Shown in pieces: positions 35,881 through 47,660 of a stretch of 64,000 bases of DNA (positions are counted from its first letter, which is position 1; each line of letters begins with the position of its first letter). Location: NCBI GenBank assembly GCA_037013495.1, contig JAZDXN010000029.1, positions 5,406,501 through 5,470,500 of the forward strand. Direction: 5' to 3'. A program made the translations under genes and the position numbers. The notes under the pieces were generated by a model that was given only the letters and a program-made list of their open reading frames with translations, did not search any database and was not told the DNA's origin. This DNA comes from Hippophae tibetana (taxonomy: Eukaryota; Streptophyta; Magnoliopsida; Rosales; Elaeagnaceae).

Positions 35881-35913
35881 GGGTTTTTTTACCTAGCTAA
35901 CTCATTGATCTAC

Positions 35914-37744
35914 GGATGAGCAGAACTGACATTGCTGATCTTGCCAATACTTTGGTTTTATATTTTTAAAACTCTCATAAGTGCACGAATCATTTCGTAG
36001 AAAATGATAAGTATAATCCCAAGGTCGATCTAAGGAAGGAATATATGTGGTTTTTAATTTATTATTCAAACTTTTAAAAATGAAATTAAATCCTAAACAT
36101 CCTGTCACAATATTTGGGTTTTTGTGTTTCTAATCTAATAACATAAAAATAAATATAGATACAGATTCAATAAATATTTATGCAAATTTTATCATTTATA
36201 ATAGTGGAGTATTTATGGATATAATAACTAAGTTAATTATGCTTGCTCATATTATTTAGGTTATTAAAGATATAAATTGATATTTATTGATTCTCTCTTT
36301 TTTGTATGAATACCACCTTTGGTGGGATTAGATATTCTTTGTTAACTAAACAAATCAATTAACACCTATGAGTGGGGTTGATAACTAATTAATTAATTCT
36401 ATTTTTCTAAGAGATTGAAAATGAACCATTTAAATGCCACTTTTGATGGGATTAGACAGTTTAAACTTTATTCAAGGTGTCCAAATTAAACCTAAGAATT
36501 TAATTATCCGAGTACTAACTTTCAAGTTTTAAAACCACTACTCAAAACATGTTGTCAATACATTTTCAGATAATAATTTTTATAAAAACTTCTGAAATAG
36601 AGCTTCACTCTAACTATTGGGCGATTGTACCAACAAATAAAAGAGCACTACTCTAAATTAGACCGGATAAGTAAATCTTAAAATCTAATTTTCATATTTA
36701 AGTTTGTAATGAAAAATAATATATTTCTCTCTAACATTCTTAATATAAAATCTTGAATAAAAATAAAATCAATTCATTTTAGAGATTTTTTACCTATTTA
36801 ATATTTCGCAAGCATAACAATGTTATTATTATATCATGTTTACAAACAGCCAACAAAGTTAAATTTAATCACAGAAAAATTAAATATAACATGCAAAAAT
36901 AAAATCCTTACAGTACTTTGTTGCTATTCCTGTTGTTGGAAAACCTCCAAACAGAATTTCCACTCTCATTTATTGAATCAAAAAGAAAATAAATTACAAA
37001 AACATAACTAGTTCTTCTCAAAAAGAGAAGAACTCTAAAACTAAGAAAAACTAAATAAGAAAAGCTAAAAACTAAGAAAAAATTAAAAACTAAGAAATAG
37101 AGAGAAAGAAAGAGAAAGAAGATGTGTTTTGAGGTGTGTTTAGTTATGAAGAGAATGAGGGTATATATAGGTAAGGATGGGAAGTAAAAGTGGGTGAAAA
37201 AATGATTAAAAATAGAGAAAATGTAGAGTAGTGAATGATGACATCATACTAATGATGTAATGCTAGTGTGGGCACGGTAGCGCACGTAGATGGGGTAAAT
37301 GGGCGCAGGTGTGCACGGAATAGAGTAGGGACGTGCATGGCGTGCGTGGAATGGAGAGAAAGCGCGTGCGTTGTTGGGGCAGATGCTGGCGCGGTGTACG
37401 CATTGATGGGCACGGTTGGGCAGTTGCGCGCGTTGACCGACATAGTTGGGCGGCTGCGTGCACGATTTCCTCCTTTTGACCCATTTTGTCCAATTTTTCC
37501 ATATTTGTTGACTTTTTCTCATTTATTTTATGAATAAATTTGTGATGTATTGCCTCCATTATTCCTCTTTAAGTTTTTAAGTTAATTTTTTAAGCAAAAA
37601 TACCTGAAAAACAATAAAAATACCTATGATTCCGAAAACAAAAATATATATAAATATATGATAAAATCGTATAAATATATATATTTTTAATCAATTAATG
37701 TGCATAAAACCATGGTAACTTTAGTGCTTTTTGAGCACTCATCA
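35914..37744 (-). repeat. Family A LTR, complete, reverse (1,831 bp)
   Basis: The plus strand starts ggatgagcag (decayed TGATGAGC) and ends GCACTCATCA. It is followed by the reversed polypurine-like caacccccaaccagcttctt. The CpG-rich island (about 37,270-37,470) again has its own text. Confidence 0.85.
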
Positions 37745-38270
37745 CAACCCCCAACCAGCTTCTTGTTAGTCCCTTAGCAAGAGAAGCGATAAAAACTAAA
37801 AATTAAACTATCCTAAATCACTTCCATGGATTGACACGATTGCATTTAGCCTATGCAACAAGCCTTTAAACCCGTAGGTTGCCCTAGTGGACGAGTTTGA
37901 GTCTCATGAGGGTTTTCAGTAATGATACCCACAAACATTAAACTAAATGTAAAAATTAAAAGAAATAATAAAAACAATCAACTTAAAAACTAAAATTACA
38001 ACAAAATAAAAAAAATTAAACTTTCAAGAATAAAAGAAAACAACATATCACAAAAATGTATCATACTTTTTAATCTCTTTTAAGATCATAATTAAAATCT
38101 CAAGCATAAGTTATCTTAATCTTTTTAAACAATCATGATTTATTATAATAATTAGTCGAAAATCACTTTCATATTTCATATAAAAAATGTATCAATTTAA
38201 TTTCACCCAATTTCAGTGTTAGGAATCCAAATTCGCTTCGACTCTATTCCTCACTTGTCAATACTCTCAT
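37745..38270 (-). mobile_element. Family A interior, 3' part only
   Basis: It matches the last half kilobase of interiors 1 and 2 in reverse, up to tcgacactctattcctcac-type text at about 38,236-38,255, then switches directly to LTR sequence. Confidence 0.8.
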
Positions 38271-38488
38271 AACAATGTTCTTATTATATCATGTTTACAA
38301 ACAGCTAGCAAAGTTAAATTTAATCACAAACAAATTAAATATAACATGTAAGAATTAAGCATAAAAAATAACTGTAAATAACAATGTTCTTATTATATCA
38401 TGTTTACAAACAGCTAGCAAAGTTAAATTTAATCACAAACAAATTAAATATAACATGTAAGAATTAAGCATAAAAAATAACTGTAAAG
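38271..38488. repeat. 109-bp perfect or near-perfect tandem duplication at the LTR-interior junction
   Basis: aacaatgttcttattatatc starts at 38271 and again at 38380. Both copies run through agctagcaaagttaaattta to actgtaaa with no difference that I can see. The lack of differences means the duplication is recent compared with the element. Confidence 0.88.
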
Positions 38489-38744
38489 AAAATAAAATCT
38501 TTACAGTACTTTGTTGCTATTCCCGTTACTAGAAAACCTCCAAACAAAATTAGCATTCCTATTTATTGAATCGAAAAACAAATAAATTACAAAAACATAA
38601 CTAGTTCTTCTCAAAAAGAGAAGAACTATAAAACTAAGAAAAACTAAATAAGAAAAGCTAAAAACTAAGAAAAACTTAAAAACTAAGAAATGGAGAGAAA
38701 GAATATGTGTTTTGAGGTGTGTTTAGTTATGAAGAGAATGTGGG

Positions 38745-38842
38745 TATATATAGGTGAGGATGGGAAGAAAAGTGGGTGAAAAAATGATTAAAAATGGAGA
38801 AAACATGTAGAGGTGAATGATGACGTCATACTGATGACGTCA
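38745..38842 (-). promoter_or_regulatory. Promoter block of the reversed truncated LTR: two intact TGACGTCA sites and TATA-like box
   Basis: TGACGTCA occurs at 38821-38828 and 38835-38842 and tatatata at about 38,745-38,752. The step here is 14 bp rather than 11. Confidence 0.6.
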
Positions 38843-38914
38843 TGATGGTGTGGGCACGGTAGTGCGCGCAGATGGGTTGCAGATGGGCGCAGTTGCACGC
38901 AGATGGGGTGCAGG

Positions 38915-40674
38915 TGATAACTGTATTTTATATAGTTATTTTCATCTATTTTATTAATTATAATTGCTATTTTCTTGATACTTTTACTTAATTTTAAATG
39001 GAATAAATTAATATTTACTATTTATTTTTAAGGAATACATTTTTAAGAAAATTAAATAATTTGAATCGAAAAAGTACTTAATTGCAAATTTATGTCTAAA
39101 AATATAATTTAAAATAAAAAAGTCCTTAATTGCAATTAACAAAAGTCTAAAATATAATTTCAATTAAAATTGGGCTTAATTGTAATTAACAAAAGTTTAA
39201 AAGTTAATTTAAATTAGAAAAGAGCTTACTTGCAATTAAAGGAAGTTTAAAATTTAATTTGATTTAAATTGGAGGGCTAAAATGCAATTAAGGAAATTTA
39301 TTTTCTACCTAGAAAAAAAGAGGCCACAAGCACAATCACAAACGTGCGACACCAACCGTTCGATCAGGCAACGAACGGCTACGATGAGGTGCGTGAGACC
39401 CGATGCGACAAAAGAGATTGGACGCAGGAATTCAGGTGCATGGCTCAGCGTGCCACGTAGGGCCCACCTGCTGCGTAGGCCGGCATGTAGGGTGTGACCC
39501 ACGTTTCTTTTATGCGTCTGCCAAAAGGCGTGATCCAGTGCGATGCAGTCTACATAATCTTTGTGCGCCTATTAATCCAACAAATGATACAATGCCACGT
39601 GTCTCCAATATTTCTATAGCTAATGAGAAGCAAACACGTGGCACATATTAGGTAAACCAAAACCACGGAAACGACACACGTTTCGACCCTCAACTTTTTC
39701 TGCCACATGTCTCGCACGCTATGATTTCGTACGACGCAATCTCATGAAACCATTTTCCTCCCCCAATTAAAGGCTGCCACATGTCCCACTATATCTTGCA
39801 GCAAATCAGATCGTGACACCTGGCAGCGTGTATTGAAAACAAAATCAGAAACGCGTAGCTTATCTCCCACGCAGAAGCCAAATGGCTTCTGTTGTGTTCT
39901 GTGTGTGCCAAATATTTAAGAGGAGATGAAGTTTTAATTTTCTTAGTGTTCTGTAACTGATATTTCTTAAATTCTGTAATTTTAATTTTTATTATGAACT
40001 AATTTAATTTTTCTAGGGTTGCGTTTTATCTAAATTTATGAAGCTTGAGTTTAATTATTTTTGAATGATTTATAAGACTTTTAATTTGTTTATTCTATTT
40101 GTGCTTAATGCTTTTGATTATTATAAAATTTATCAATTGATTCGTGGCACTTAAATAAATAAACTTGGAAGAGGCATTTTTTTTGTATATTGTTCATGGA
40201 TAGAATAACATGTATATATGAAGGGTGGGAATATATCTTTATCGTATGTGTAGCCATTTGAGAACTTAGAAGGTAATGAATCTTGGTGAATTTAATTCTC
40301 ATAGGAATATAGTGAATTAATTTAACGAGGTGTGTCTATACGGAGATCGGAAGAGATGTATGGATAAAATTAGAAGTTTTCAGTTGATAAATTAAATTTA
40401 CTAAAAAAATATAAATCAAGAGAAAATAATATGATTCGAGTGGATTAATTTGGTAAAAAACTACAATCTTAGAATTTTTTTATTTTGTTATGAAACTATT
40501 TAGTTAATCATCTTCCAATTAACGATTGTTTTGGATAAAATCAGAGTGAAATAATTTTAGTACTCAAAAAACTATAGTAACAAATCTCTATGGGAACAAT
40601 ACTTTACTTATCAAATTTTATTACTTGTGACCGTGTATACTTGCTCATTTTATGTTCTTCCAAAAGAGACAACA
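38915..40674 (+). mobile_element. LTR-like insert (1,760 bp) within the family A LTR
   Basis: The insert starts TGATAACTGTAT and ends GAGACAACA. Family-A LTR text (ggtgcagg / gcgcacgcggaatagag) is cut at this point and continues after it. The last 110 bp (atctctatgggaacaatact, cgtgtatacttgctc) look like the end of a Ty3-type LTR, so a solo LTR of another family is likely. Flanks gcagg and taggc do not give a clean TSD. A GC-richer stretch at about 39,330-39,850 holds several ACGTG-core motifs. Confidence 0.65.
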
Positions 40675-41108
40675 TAGGCGCACGCGGAATAGAGCAAGGA
40701 CACACGCGGAATGGAGAGCAGGTGCGCGCGTTGTTGGGCACAACTGGGGCAGATGCTGGCGCGGCGTGCGCGTTGTTGGGCGCACTGCCCACGTTCGCCG
40801 AGGTGGCTAGGCGGCTGCATGCACAATTTCCTCCTTTTTGACCCATTTTATCCAATTTTTCCATATTTGTTGAATTTTCCTTATTTATTTTATGAATATA
40901 TTTGTGATGTATTGCCTCTAGTATTCCTTTTTGAGTCTTTAAGTTACATTTTTAAGCGAAAATACCTAAAAAAATAATAAAAATACCCGTGATTTCAAAA
41001 AGACAAATATATATATAAATATATGATAAAATCATATAAATATATATATTTTTAATCAATTATTGTGTATAAAATCATGGTAATTTTAGTATTTTTTAGC
41101 ACTCATCA
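40675..41108 (-). repeat. Start of the reversed truncated family A LTR
   Basis: The plus strand runs from ggcgcacgcggaatagagca to the terminal agcactcatca. It continues the LTR cut by the insert at 38,915-40,674. Confidence 0.8.
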
Positions 41109-41113
41109 TCTAC

Positions 41114-41520
41114 CAGTAAGAAATAAAGCTCTATGTCATTTTTTGTTGTAAAGGTTGGGTGTATTACTACTGAGTTATGCTGCTCTCAATTGTTATGGAT
41201 GAAACAGATGTCGTCAGAATGTGGGATAATTTTAAGATTGCTATGTGACAACATTAGTTCCATCTATACTTCTAAAACCTAGTTCAACATTCAAGGATGA
41301 AACACATTGATATTAGACATCCCTGCATAAGAGACCTAATAGAGTCGAACACTTTGTCTTTCTAGCACATTAGTACTCATCTTTAGCTTGCTAATATTTT
41401 TACTAAACCTTTATAATGTCTCAAGTTTTAGTCTCTGAGAGAGGCTACTAGTTTCAACATTGCACCCTAAGATTATTTTGTGTGTTCTTCAGATTTGTGA
41501 GTCTGAATGAAAGAGCTAAA
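41114..41520 (+). pseudogene. Copia RNase H end (fossil)
   Basis: After the family-A insert, copia text resumes with CCSQLLWMKQM and LRLLCDNISSIYTSK, then KHIDIRHPCIRDLIES and ANIFTKPL. These are the usual C-terminal blocks of plant copia pol. Confidence 0.78.
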
Positions 41521-41539
41521 TGAAGGCATTAACCTTGGT

Positions 41540-42000
41540 TGGATCAGAACTAGTGATGATCATATCATCAATATACAAAATGACATGGAGTACATAGTAC
41601 AAGTCATGTAGAATAGTAAGTAATCATATTTTTCCCTTTTGAAGCCAAATTGAGTTAAAGTTGTTGATAATATGTCAAGTTATGCCTGTGGAGCTTGCTT
41701 TAATCCATACAAAGATATTTTTAGATAGCAGACATAGTTAGGTTAATCTTTATTGACAAAACTAGTAGGTTGTCTCATGTATACTTCTTCTTACAGATTT
41801 CCATTGAGAAAGGAATTATTGATGCCTAACTTTTGAAGTACATAATGATTACTTAAGGCAATGGATAAAAGAACTCGAATAGTGGCATTTTTTACCACAT
41901 GGCTGAATGTTTTCACAAAGTCACAATCTACTACTTGCAAGTAACATTTGGCAAGTAGCTTGGATTTTAAGCTTAATCCTCACGTTAACAATCTAAGATT
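41540..42000 (-). pseudogene. Second copia RT fragment, reverse (fossil)
   Basis: The minus strand reads FVKTFSHVVKNATIRVLLS, EEVYMRQPTSFVNKD and ISLYGLKQAPQA-type text, the centre of plant copia RT. It is opposite in strand to the element at 30,480-41,520, so it belongs to another copy. Broken. Confidence 0.75.
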
Positions 42001-42310
42001 AGCTTATAATCTCATCCTAAATAACTGAATCTATATTGAATGAAATATCTTTTCCAATGAAATATAATATCTTTAAGTATAGGTGTCCAAACTTAGAGGA
42101 ATGCTTGGAGGGTAACAGGTTTGCACCAAACATTTTGTTCAACAACTGATAGAAAGGAGTGAACTCACCTCAGATAAATAACCATTTACGACTAAGACTA
42201 ACATCAAGTGAACTAGAAAGTTCAATTAACATCTCTTCATTCTAAATTTTATGTTGTTCTAACTTAAAATCAGGATCCCTAGTGTTTGATGGACAAAAAT
42301 TATTGATTCT

Positions 42311-42659
42311 CTAAGCCAAGATGTGAACATATATGTTTTGAAAGAAAGCTTTATAGCTCATAGGTCCTGGGTGACGAATTTTGGGGTCATTTTGCATATA
42401 GTTCACAAATAAGGGATGGGCAACGTAATTTGGCAAGTATGACCAAGGATTTCCAATCAAGAACCCTAATGGCTCGAATAATTCCGATTTCATGAAATTC
42501 TATTTTGTTTATCTCACGTTCAAGTAGAATAAGGCATTTAGAAAAAGAAGTGTGATACCAAAATTTTGATTCATCATCCCACCATTTAGAAAAATGTGGG
42601 GCTAGAGCATTGGGAGGAAGTTCACGATGTCTTGTAGCAATTGTAAAAATAGTGCACAA
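42311..42659 (-). pseudogene. Athila-type gag remnant, plant transposon protein domain (fossil)
   Basis: The translation has IRAIRVLDWKSLVILAKLR followed by CPSLICELYAK. It resembles the LDW...PxLVREFYAN pattern in the gag of Athila-like Ty3 elements. Short and broken; family assignment from this motif only. Confidence 0.5.
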
Positions 42660-44450
42660 AACTCAAAATGACAAAATTACCCCTAAACTATAAATTACAC
42701 AAACTGCAAAAAATATTCCAAAAACATTGCAGAATCAAGATTGGTGGAAAAAAATTAGGAAGAAATTGCATAAACAACCTCAGAAAAGGTGTTTGTTTTG
42801 TGAGAAAATGACAAAAAGTGGAGAATTCAGATTTTATTTATTTTTGCTCAAATTTTGAATTTTTTTTGTAAGTATTGATTCTAAAAAAGAGATTAATAAT
42901 CAATTCTAAGTGATTTATTTACAAAATTAAGTGAATTTGGTGTACTTTTGAATGAAAAATGTGAACGGGTTACGTATGGAGGGATCAAGATTTGTAGGGA
43001 AGGGAAGAAAAAAAGTGTATAAAATGAACTCGCTTGATCAATCGAGATTAGTGTCAATCAATCGATATTCATACCTCGATTGATCTAGTTTATACTCGAT
43101 CAATCGACATTGTTAATTTTTGAAAATTGCATAAAACAGCCATGAGTCCTATATTTTCCATAATTTTCAAATAACACTCAAATAAAGATAAACAAACAAA
43201 AATTTAAAAAAATAATTATTTAAATTTTTTTTAATAAAGGAAGTAGATTTATTTGAACATGAACATTACTCAAACAATCAATTTTAGAATAAAAATCAAT
43301 CTTAAACAAAATTGGATTATTCATAGCATGCATAAGTATTCTAATAAAGCACACACATATTTCTCAACACATATGATGACATATTGATAATTACTCAAGG
43401 TGAATAAAATATTGAACTACAAAATTATGTCAATTTGTCCATTTATAATTAGTTGTGAAAAAACTTAAAGTAAAGAGTATCAACAATCATATAAAAAATT
43501 CAATTAAATTCATACTTACACATGATAAAATTTCTTACTAAGAAAAAACTATATTAATTAATATTTTTTTGTTAATTTCCTCTCATTATTTATGATCATT
43601 ATTTTTACGAGGGATTGATTATTTATTTTTCTTTTTGCATAATCATTTGTGACTTTTTCTTTTTGTGCATTCAATTATTTGTTTTTTGTATATAACTATT
43701 TGCTTTATCATATTATTTTTTGAAGGAAATATGCACAAGTCAATATCCTTATTATGATGACTTTCACACTAGTTGTGAGGTAGCCCTCTCCATTCACTAC
43801 GATAGCTTTCATACATCATAGTAGATAGTCATCTCAAAAGTAGGTGTCTCTCTATAATAGAATTTTATATTGTGAAAGACAGAGTTCAATTATAATTTTT
43901 ACAACCAAGGTTATCTTAAGCCCTAAAATCTCACATAATTAATTATAAACTTCAACCATAACATACATATATATTTAGTAGTGAGTGCGTGAGTGAGTTC
44001 TTGTTAACATCAATCACCATATGTAATGAAAAACATAAATGCACAAATAAAGATACTTAATCACACAATGAATAATTAATCAAAATAAATGAGGTTATAT
44101 AAAATATTTATTTTCTTGATCTAAAATAATATTTGGGTTTATTTCATTGTTAGAATAATTCTACTCCCTTAATTATTATTATTTTGAATTTTTTTTAATA
44201 ACAAATTTTAAATAAACTAAAAAAATCAAAAAACTAAATTCCAAATTCAAAATAATTTAACTAATCAAAGTAACATGCTCACCTATGATCATAAGTAGAA
44301 AATTAAAAATTCCTAGGTGAAAAGGAGACTTTCAGTTGACTGAAAAAATACAATCTTTTCTAACCCAAATTTTCTTAAATTTTAGTTTCATAATATCTTT
44401 AGGTTTGGAATCAATTCATTTAATTCTTTTTTATTTGATCTTAAGTTTAT
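42660..44450. other. AT-rich retroelement-like DNA without a gene
   Basis: No domain is seen. A cluster of CGATTGATC and GATCAATCG motifs lies at 43,030-43,115. A similar cluster is present in the LTR at 46,273-47,500, so this may be part of a related LTR. The rest is AT-rich and unassigned. Confidence 0.35.
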
Positions 44451-46272
44451 CCTTATTTTTTTCTTTTATTATTTTTCTTTTCATCATTGGTGGAGATTTA
44501 GCATACATGTAGGGATGATGAAAATTAATTCTAGAATATCTAGCATGAAAGGCATTGTTAAAATAAGGATATTTCACAAGAAATATACAATATAGTCTAA
44601 TATGACCTTTCCTACAACAATTATGACAAACAAAAATTTAACATGTTTTTCGATCACATGTGCAACTGTTCTTTAAGTATAATGAGTAATAATAGAGATA
44701 AGATTAGAATATCATACCAATTCAGCTCTTGACGTTAAAGGTGTAACAAATGAGGAAGACATATCTGAAGGCTTTACAAATTTAGTTGATTTTGAGGAAG
44801 ATGGCATAGTGTGATCATCTACTTTTCCTAACCCTCACTTGTCTCTAGCTGGTTTTCCATAATAAAGAATTTTGTTCAACCTTTCAACTACAATTGATAG
44901 CCATTTTATAGCTTTCTTGGATTGTTCAAGTTTTTGTACCAGATTTTGTTTCTTCAATTCTAAACCTACAATACTTGATCTCAAAGTATAAGAACGTTCA
45001 AATAGATCAAGATTATCTTTTTTCAATACTAATGAATTTATTTCATATGATTTCAGTTTTTCATTGAGTGTAGTTACTTCTACAAGCAACTTGTCTTCAT
45101 CTATTTTGCATATTATGAACTCTTTAAGCATTACATTAATACTAGTGACATTAAAATATTTTACTAAGAATTCAGCATCATTTTCCTCGTTGTCTAAAGT
45201 GTCTACTAGTTTTCATAGAAAATGCTAGAAAATTGATGTCACTATTTTCTAATTAATTGGATTATCGTTATCACTTTCAGAATCAATAAGTGTAGTGTTG
45301 AAAGTTTTTCCAGTGTTGTTCTTCTTATTTTCACAGCTAGCTACAAAGTGACCAAAACTTATACATTTAAAGCATTGAGGTCCAGTACGTTTAGGCTTCT
45401 TACTATCAAAAATCATAGATTTGACTTCTCTTAGATTTTGATCATTTTGAAAACTTGGTTGTCCTTAATTTTAAGAATTCTTTTTATTGAAGATTATGTT
45501 CAATATTCTAGTCATGAGTGCGAATTTTGCTTCTTCATTGTCACCTTCTTCAATTATAGAAATTTTGAAGGAAACACCTTTGTTCTTTAAAGGAGGACGA
45601 AAACTTATCTCAAAGGTTTTAAGTGAGCCAACGATTCCTTTATTTTTTTGTGTCCACATCTTTTCTTTCATCAATAGAAATTACTTTTACATGAAAGCGA
45701 TCTAGTAGTGAGCAAAAAATCTTTCTAACTATTCTAAAATCAACAATTTTCTCATTAGGATTGGAAGAGGTATTAGTAATACCGTATAATTTAGCATAGA
45801 ATTAAGAAAAGGTCTCATATTCTTTCATCCTAATATTCTCAAATTGAGAACTAAGCTTGTAGAGTTTTGTTCATTTAACTTGTGAGGTACCTTCATGAGA
45901 AATCTCCAAAATATCCCAAACATGCTTAGAAGTTTCAACATGAGAATACAATGAAACTCATCATCAAACATAGCATCAAAAATAGCATTGATACCCTTTT
46001 GATTCCCATTACTACCAGTTTTATCTTTACTGATCCAAGATTTCCTAGGTTAAAGAGTAACAACATTATTGTTTTATAACCATAGGTGGTTCCCAACCAT
46101 AAAGCATAAAGTTCTAAATGCTTTCTTCTATAGACCATAAAAAGGCTCCCATATGAGCCTTCCAATATGGGTAATTAGACCTATCAAAGTAAGGAGCACC
46201 AGTTGTAGATGAATCATCTCTCAAGTGATCCTAGGCACACTAAATGTATCTAGTGATGGCTCTGATACCAAT
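44450..46272 (-). mobile_element. Ty1/copia gag region with primer site, reverse (fossil)
   Basis: Minus-strand gag text starts near 46,250 (a YWKAHMG-like block) and includes a coiled-coil-like part (44,835-45,131) that ends in GKPARDK. A CFKC...GHF...C knuckle lies at about 45,335-45,385 and a second CHNC...GHI...C knuckle near 44,600-44,640. At 46,257-46,273 the plus strand has ggctctgataccaatt, the complement of the tRNA-Met primer site TTGGTATCAGAGCC. Pol is missing except perhaps the piece at 41,540-42,000. Broken, with several breaks. Confidence 0.78.
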
Positions 46273-47500
46273 TGAAATTTTATTTTTTTAGTTATGGGCC
46301 TACTTAGCTAGAAGGGTGAATAGATAATCAATGGAATTATAACAAATTAATTTTTTTACAAACAATCAAACATGCAATCAAGTATAAATAAAGTAATGTA
46401 AAAATATAAAGATGGCACACAAGATTTTTAGGAAGAAATAACCTAGGTCACACTAATGACCAAAAAGGGAAACCACTAGTCCACCAAACCACCTAACTAT
46501 CTACTATAAAAAATAAGGTCCAATTACAAGGTTATGGCACAAACTACCCACCAAGGTAATGCCCTTAAGTAATCTACTTACAAGCTGCTACTTTCATCAT
46601 AGTTTCTACAAGAAAGATGTTCGGATCCAAAACAACATACTAATGAACTCGAGTCATACGAGTTAATCGAACTTGTAAAACTGGTACCTGAAAAGTTAGC
46701 ATAATAACACAAGTGTAATTTTATGTCCTATGGTAGATTCAATAATCAATAACCATTACTAGATGATTTAATAAATATATTAGATAAATCAAAATCAACT
46801 AGCAATCCTAAAACAATTAGTTTAAAGCATAATATTAGAAATATCATAAGCTTGTTAATTCATCAAATACAACCGCAAATGTTTGATAAATTAACTCAAT
46901 AAAGACCCTACTTGAAATTTTTTTGTAAAACAAGAGAGAGAGAGAGAATAATACTCAATAATGCTCTTGTGTAGTTGAATAAAGTTGTGTGCTTAGGTTT
47001 ATATATAGTATATTTTGAAGAACTAGGTCAAAGGGTTGAAATTATTATATTTTCCATAAAACCAGTTATAAGAGTTTTGAAGAAAAAGGACAATATAGTA
47101 AAAAGCTAATTCAATTCGAGCTAGAAATAGATTCTAAAATTAAAGCCCTAACCGCTCAATTGATCTAACATATGCTCGATCAATCAAGTACTTAGTTCAA
47201 TGGATCTAGTCAATTCTCAATTGATCCAATCAATAATAAAATAAATTAATTCTATACTTTTTAAAATAAGTAGATTGATCCTTGATCAATCTACATATCT
47301 CGATTAATCTAGACATTTCTTGATCGATCAAATAGCCTAATCTCAAAATATTCCTACTTGTCTAACATGTAATCTAACATGCATAAGAATAGAAATATAC
47401 CTAAATTTTGATCGTTAGAGTTTAATAGTTTCTTTGGCTTGAAAATATTCTTGAAGGACACACCTATAGACTAAAATTATGTTTGTATGTTTTGTTCACA
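46273..47500 (-). repeat. 5' LTR of the reversed copia element
   Basis: The LTR end TGAAATTTTA (plus strand, 46,273) abuts the primer site. The far end is uncertain, near 47,500. It contains repeated GATCAATC/GATTGATC motifs at 47,150-47,340. Confidence 0.6.
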
Positions 47501-47504
47501 AATA

Positions 47505-47660
47505 TCGCCAAAAATCACATGAACCTTACAAAGTATACTTATTATTTTTTGTAAGTGTTTCATGCATTTGCAAGCTACTTAAAAATATAAAAAATATGTA
47601 CACTAAGTTTTAGCACATCAAGTTTTTGGCATTGTTACCAAGGATCTGGTAATAGCATCA
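47505..47660 (+). repeat. End of a Ty3-type LTR and decayed tRNA-Asp primer site
   Basis: The text gtatacttattattttttgt, catgcatttgcaagctactt and the terminal gcacatca followed by agtttttggcattgttacca copy the family-A LTR end and primer site at low identity. Only the last about 130 bp of the LTR can be seen. Confidence 0.6.

Larger units (their letters stand above)
35914..41108 (-). mobile_element. Family A element in reverse, internally deleted, TSD TCTAC
   Basis: The insert of 5,195 bp is flanked by TCTAC at 35909-35913 and 41109-41113. Read on the minus strand, a truncated LTR (41,108 to 38,271, itself interrupted at 38,915-40,674) is joined to the last 0.5 kb of the interior (38,270-37,745), then a complete LTR (37,744-35,914). 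The primer site and most of the interior are missing. No coding sequence. Confidence 0.85.
30480..41520 (+). mobile_element. Broken Ty1/copia retrotransposon, interrupted by two insertions
   Basis: Plus-strand remains occur in family order: a decayed tRNA-Met-type primer site (ttggtat... at about 30,480), gag (30,570-31,650), protease (about 31,830-31,900), integrase (about 32,170-33,220), RT (34,790-35,880) and the RNase H end (41,114-41,480). A solo LTR (33,286-34,783) and a family-A element (35,914-41,108) sit inside it and its text resumes after each. Its own LTRs are not clearly delimited. It is a fossil with many breaks and older than both insertions. Confidence 0.82.

Noticed and set aside
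39282-39651. Frames with apparent zinc-finger-like Cys and His at the GC-richer part of the LTR-like insert
   Set aside because: Cys/His spacing is irregular, frames overlap on both strands, and the stretch is explained by an LTR upstream region with ACGTG motifs.
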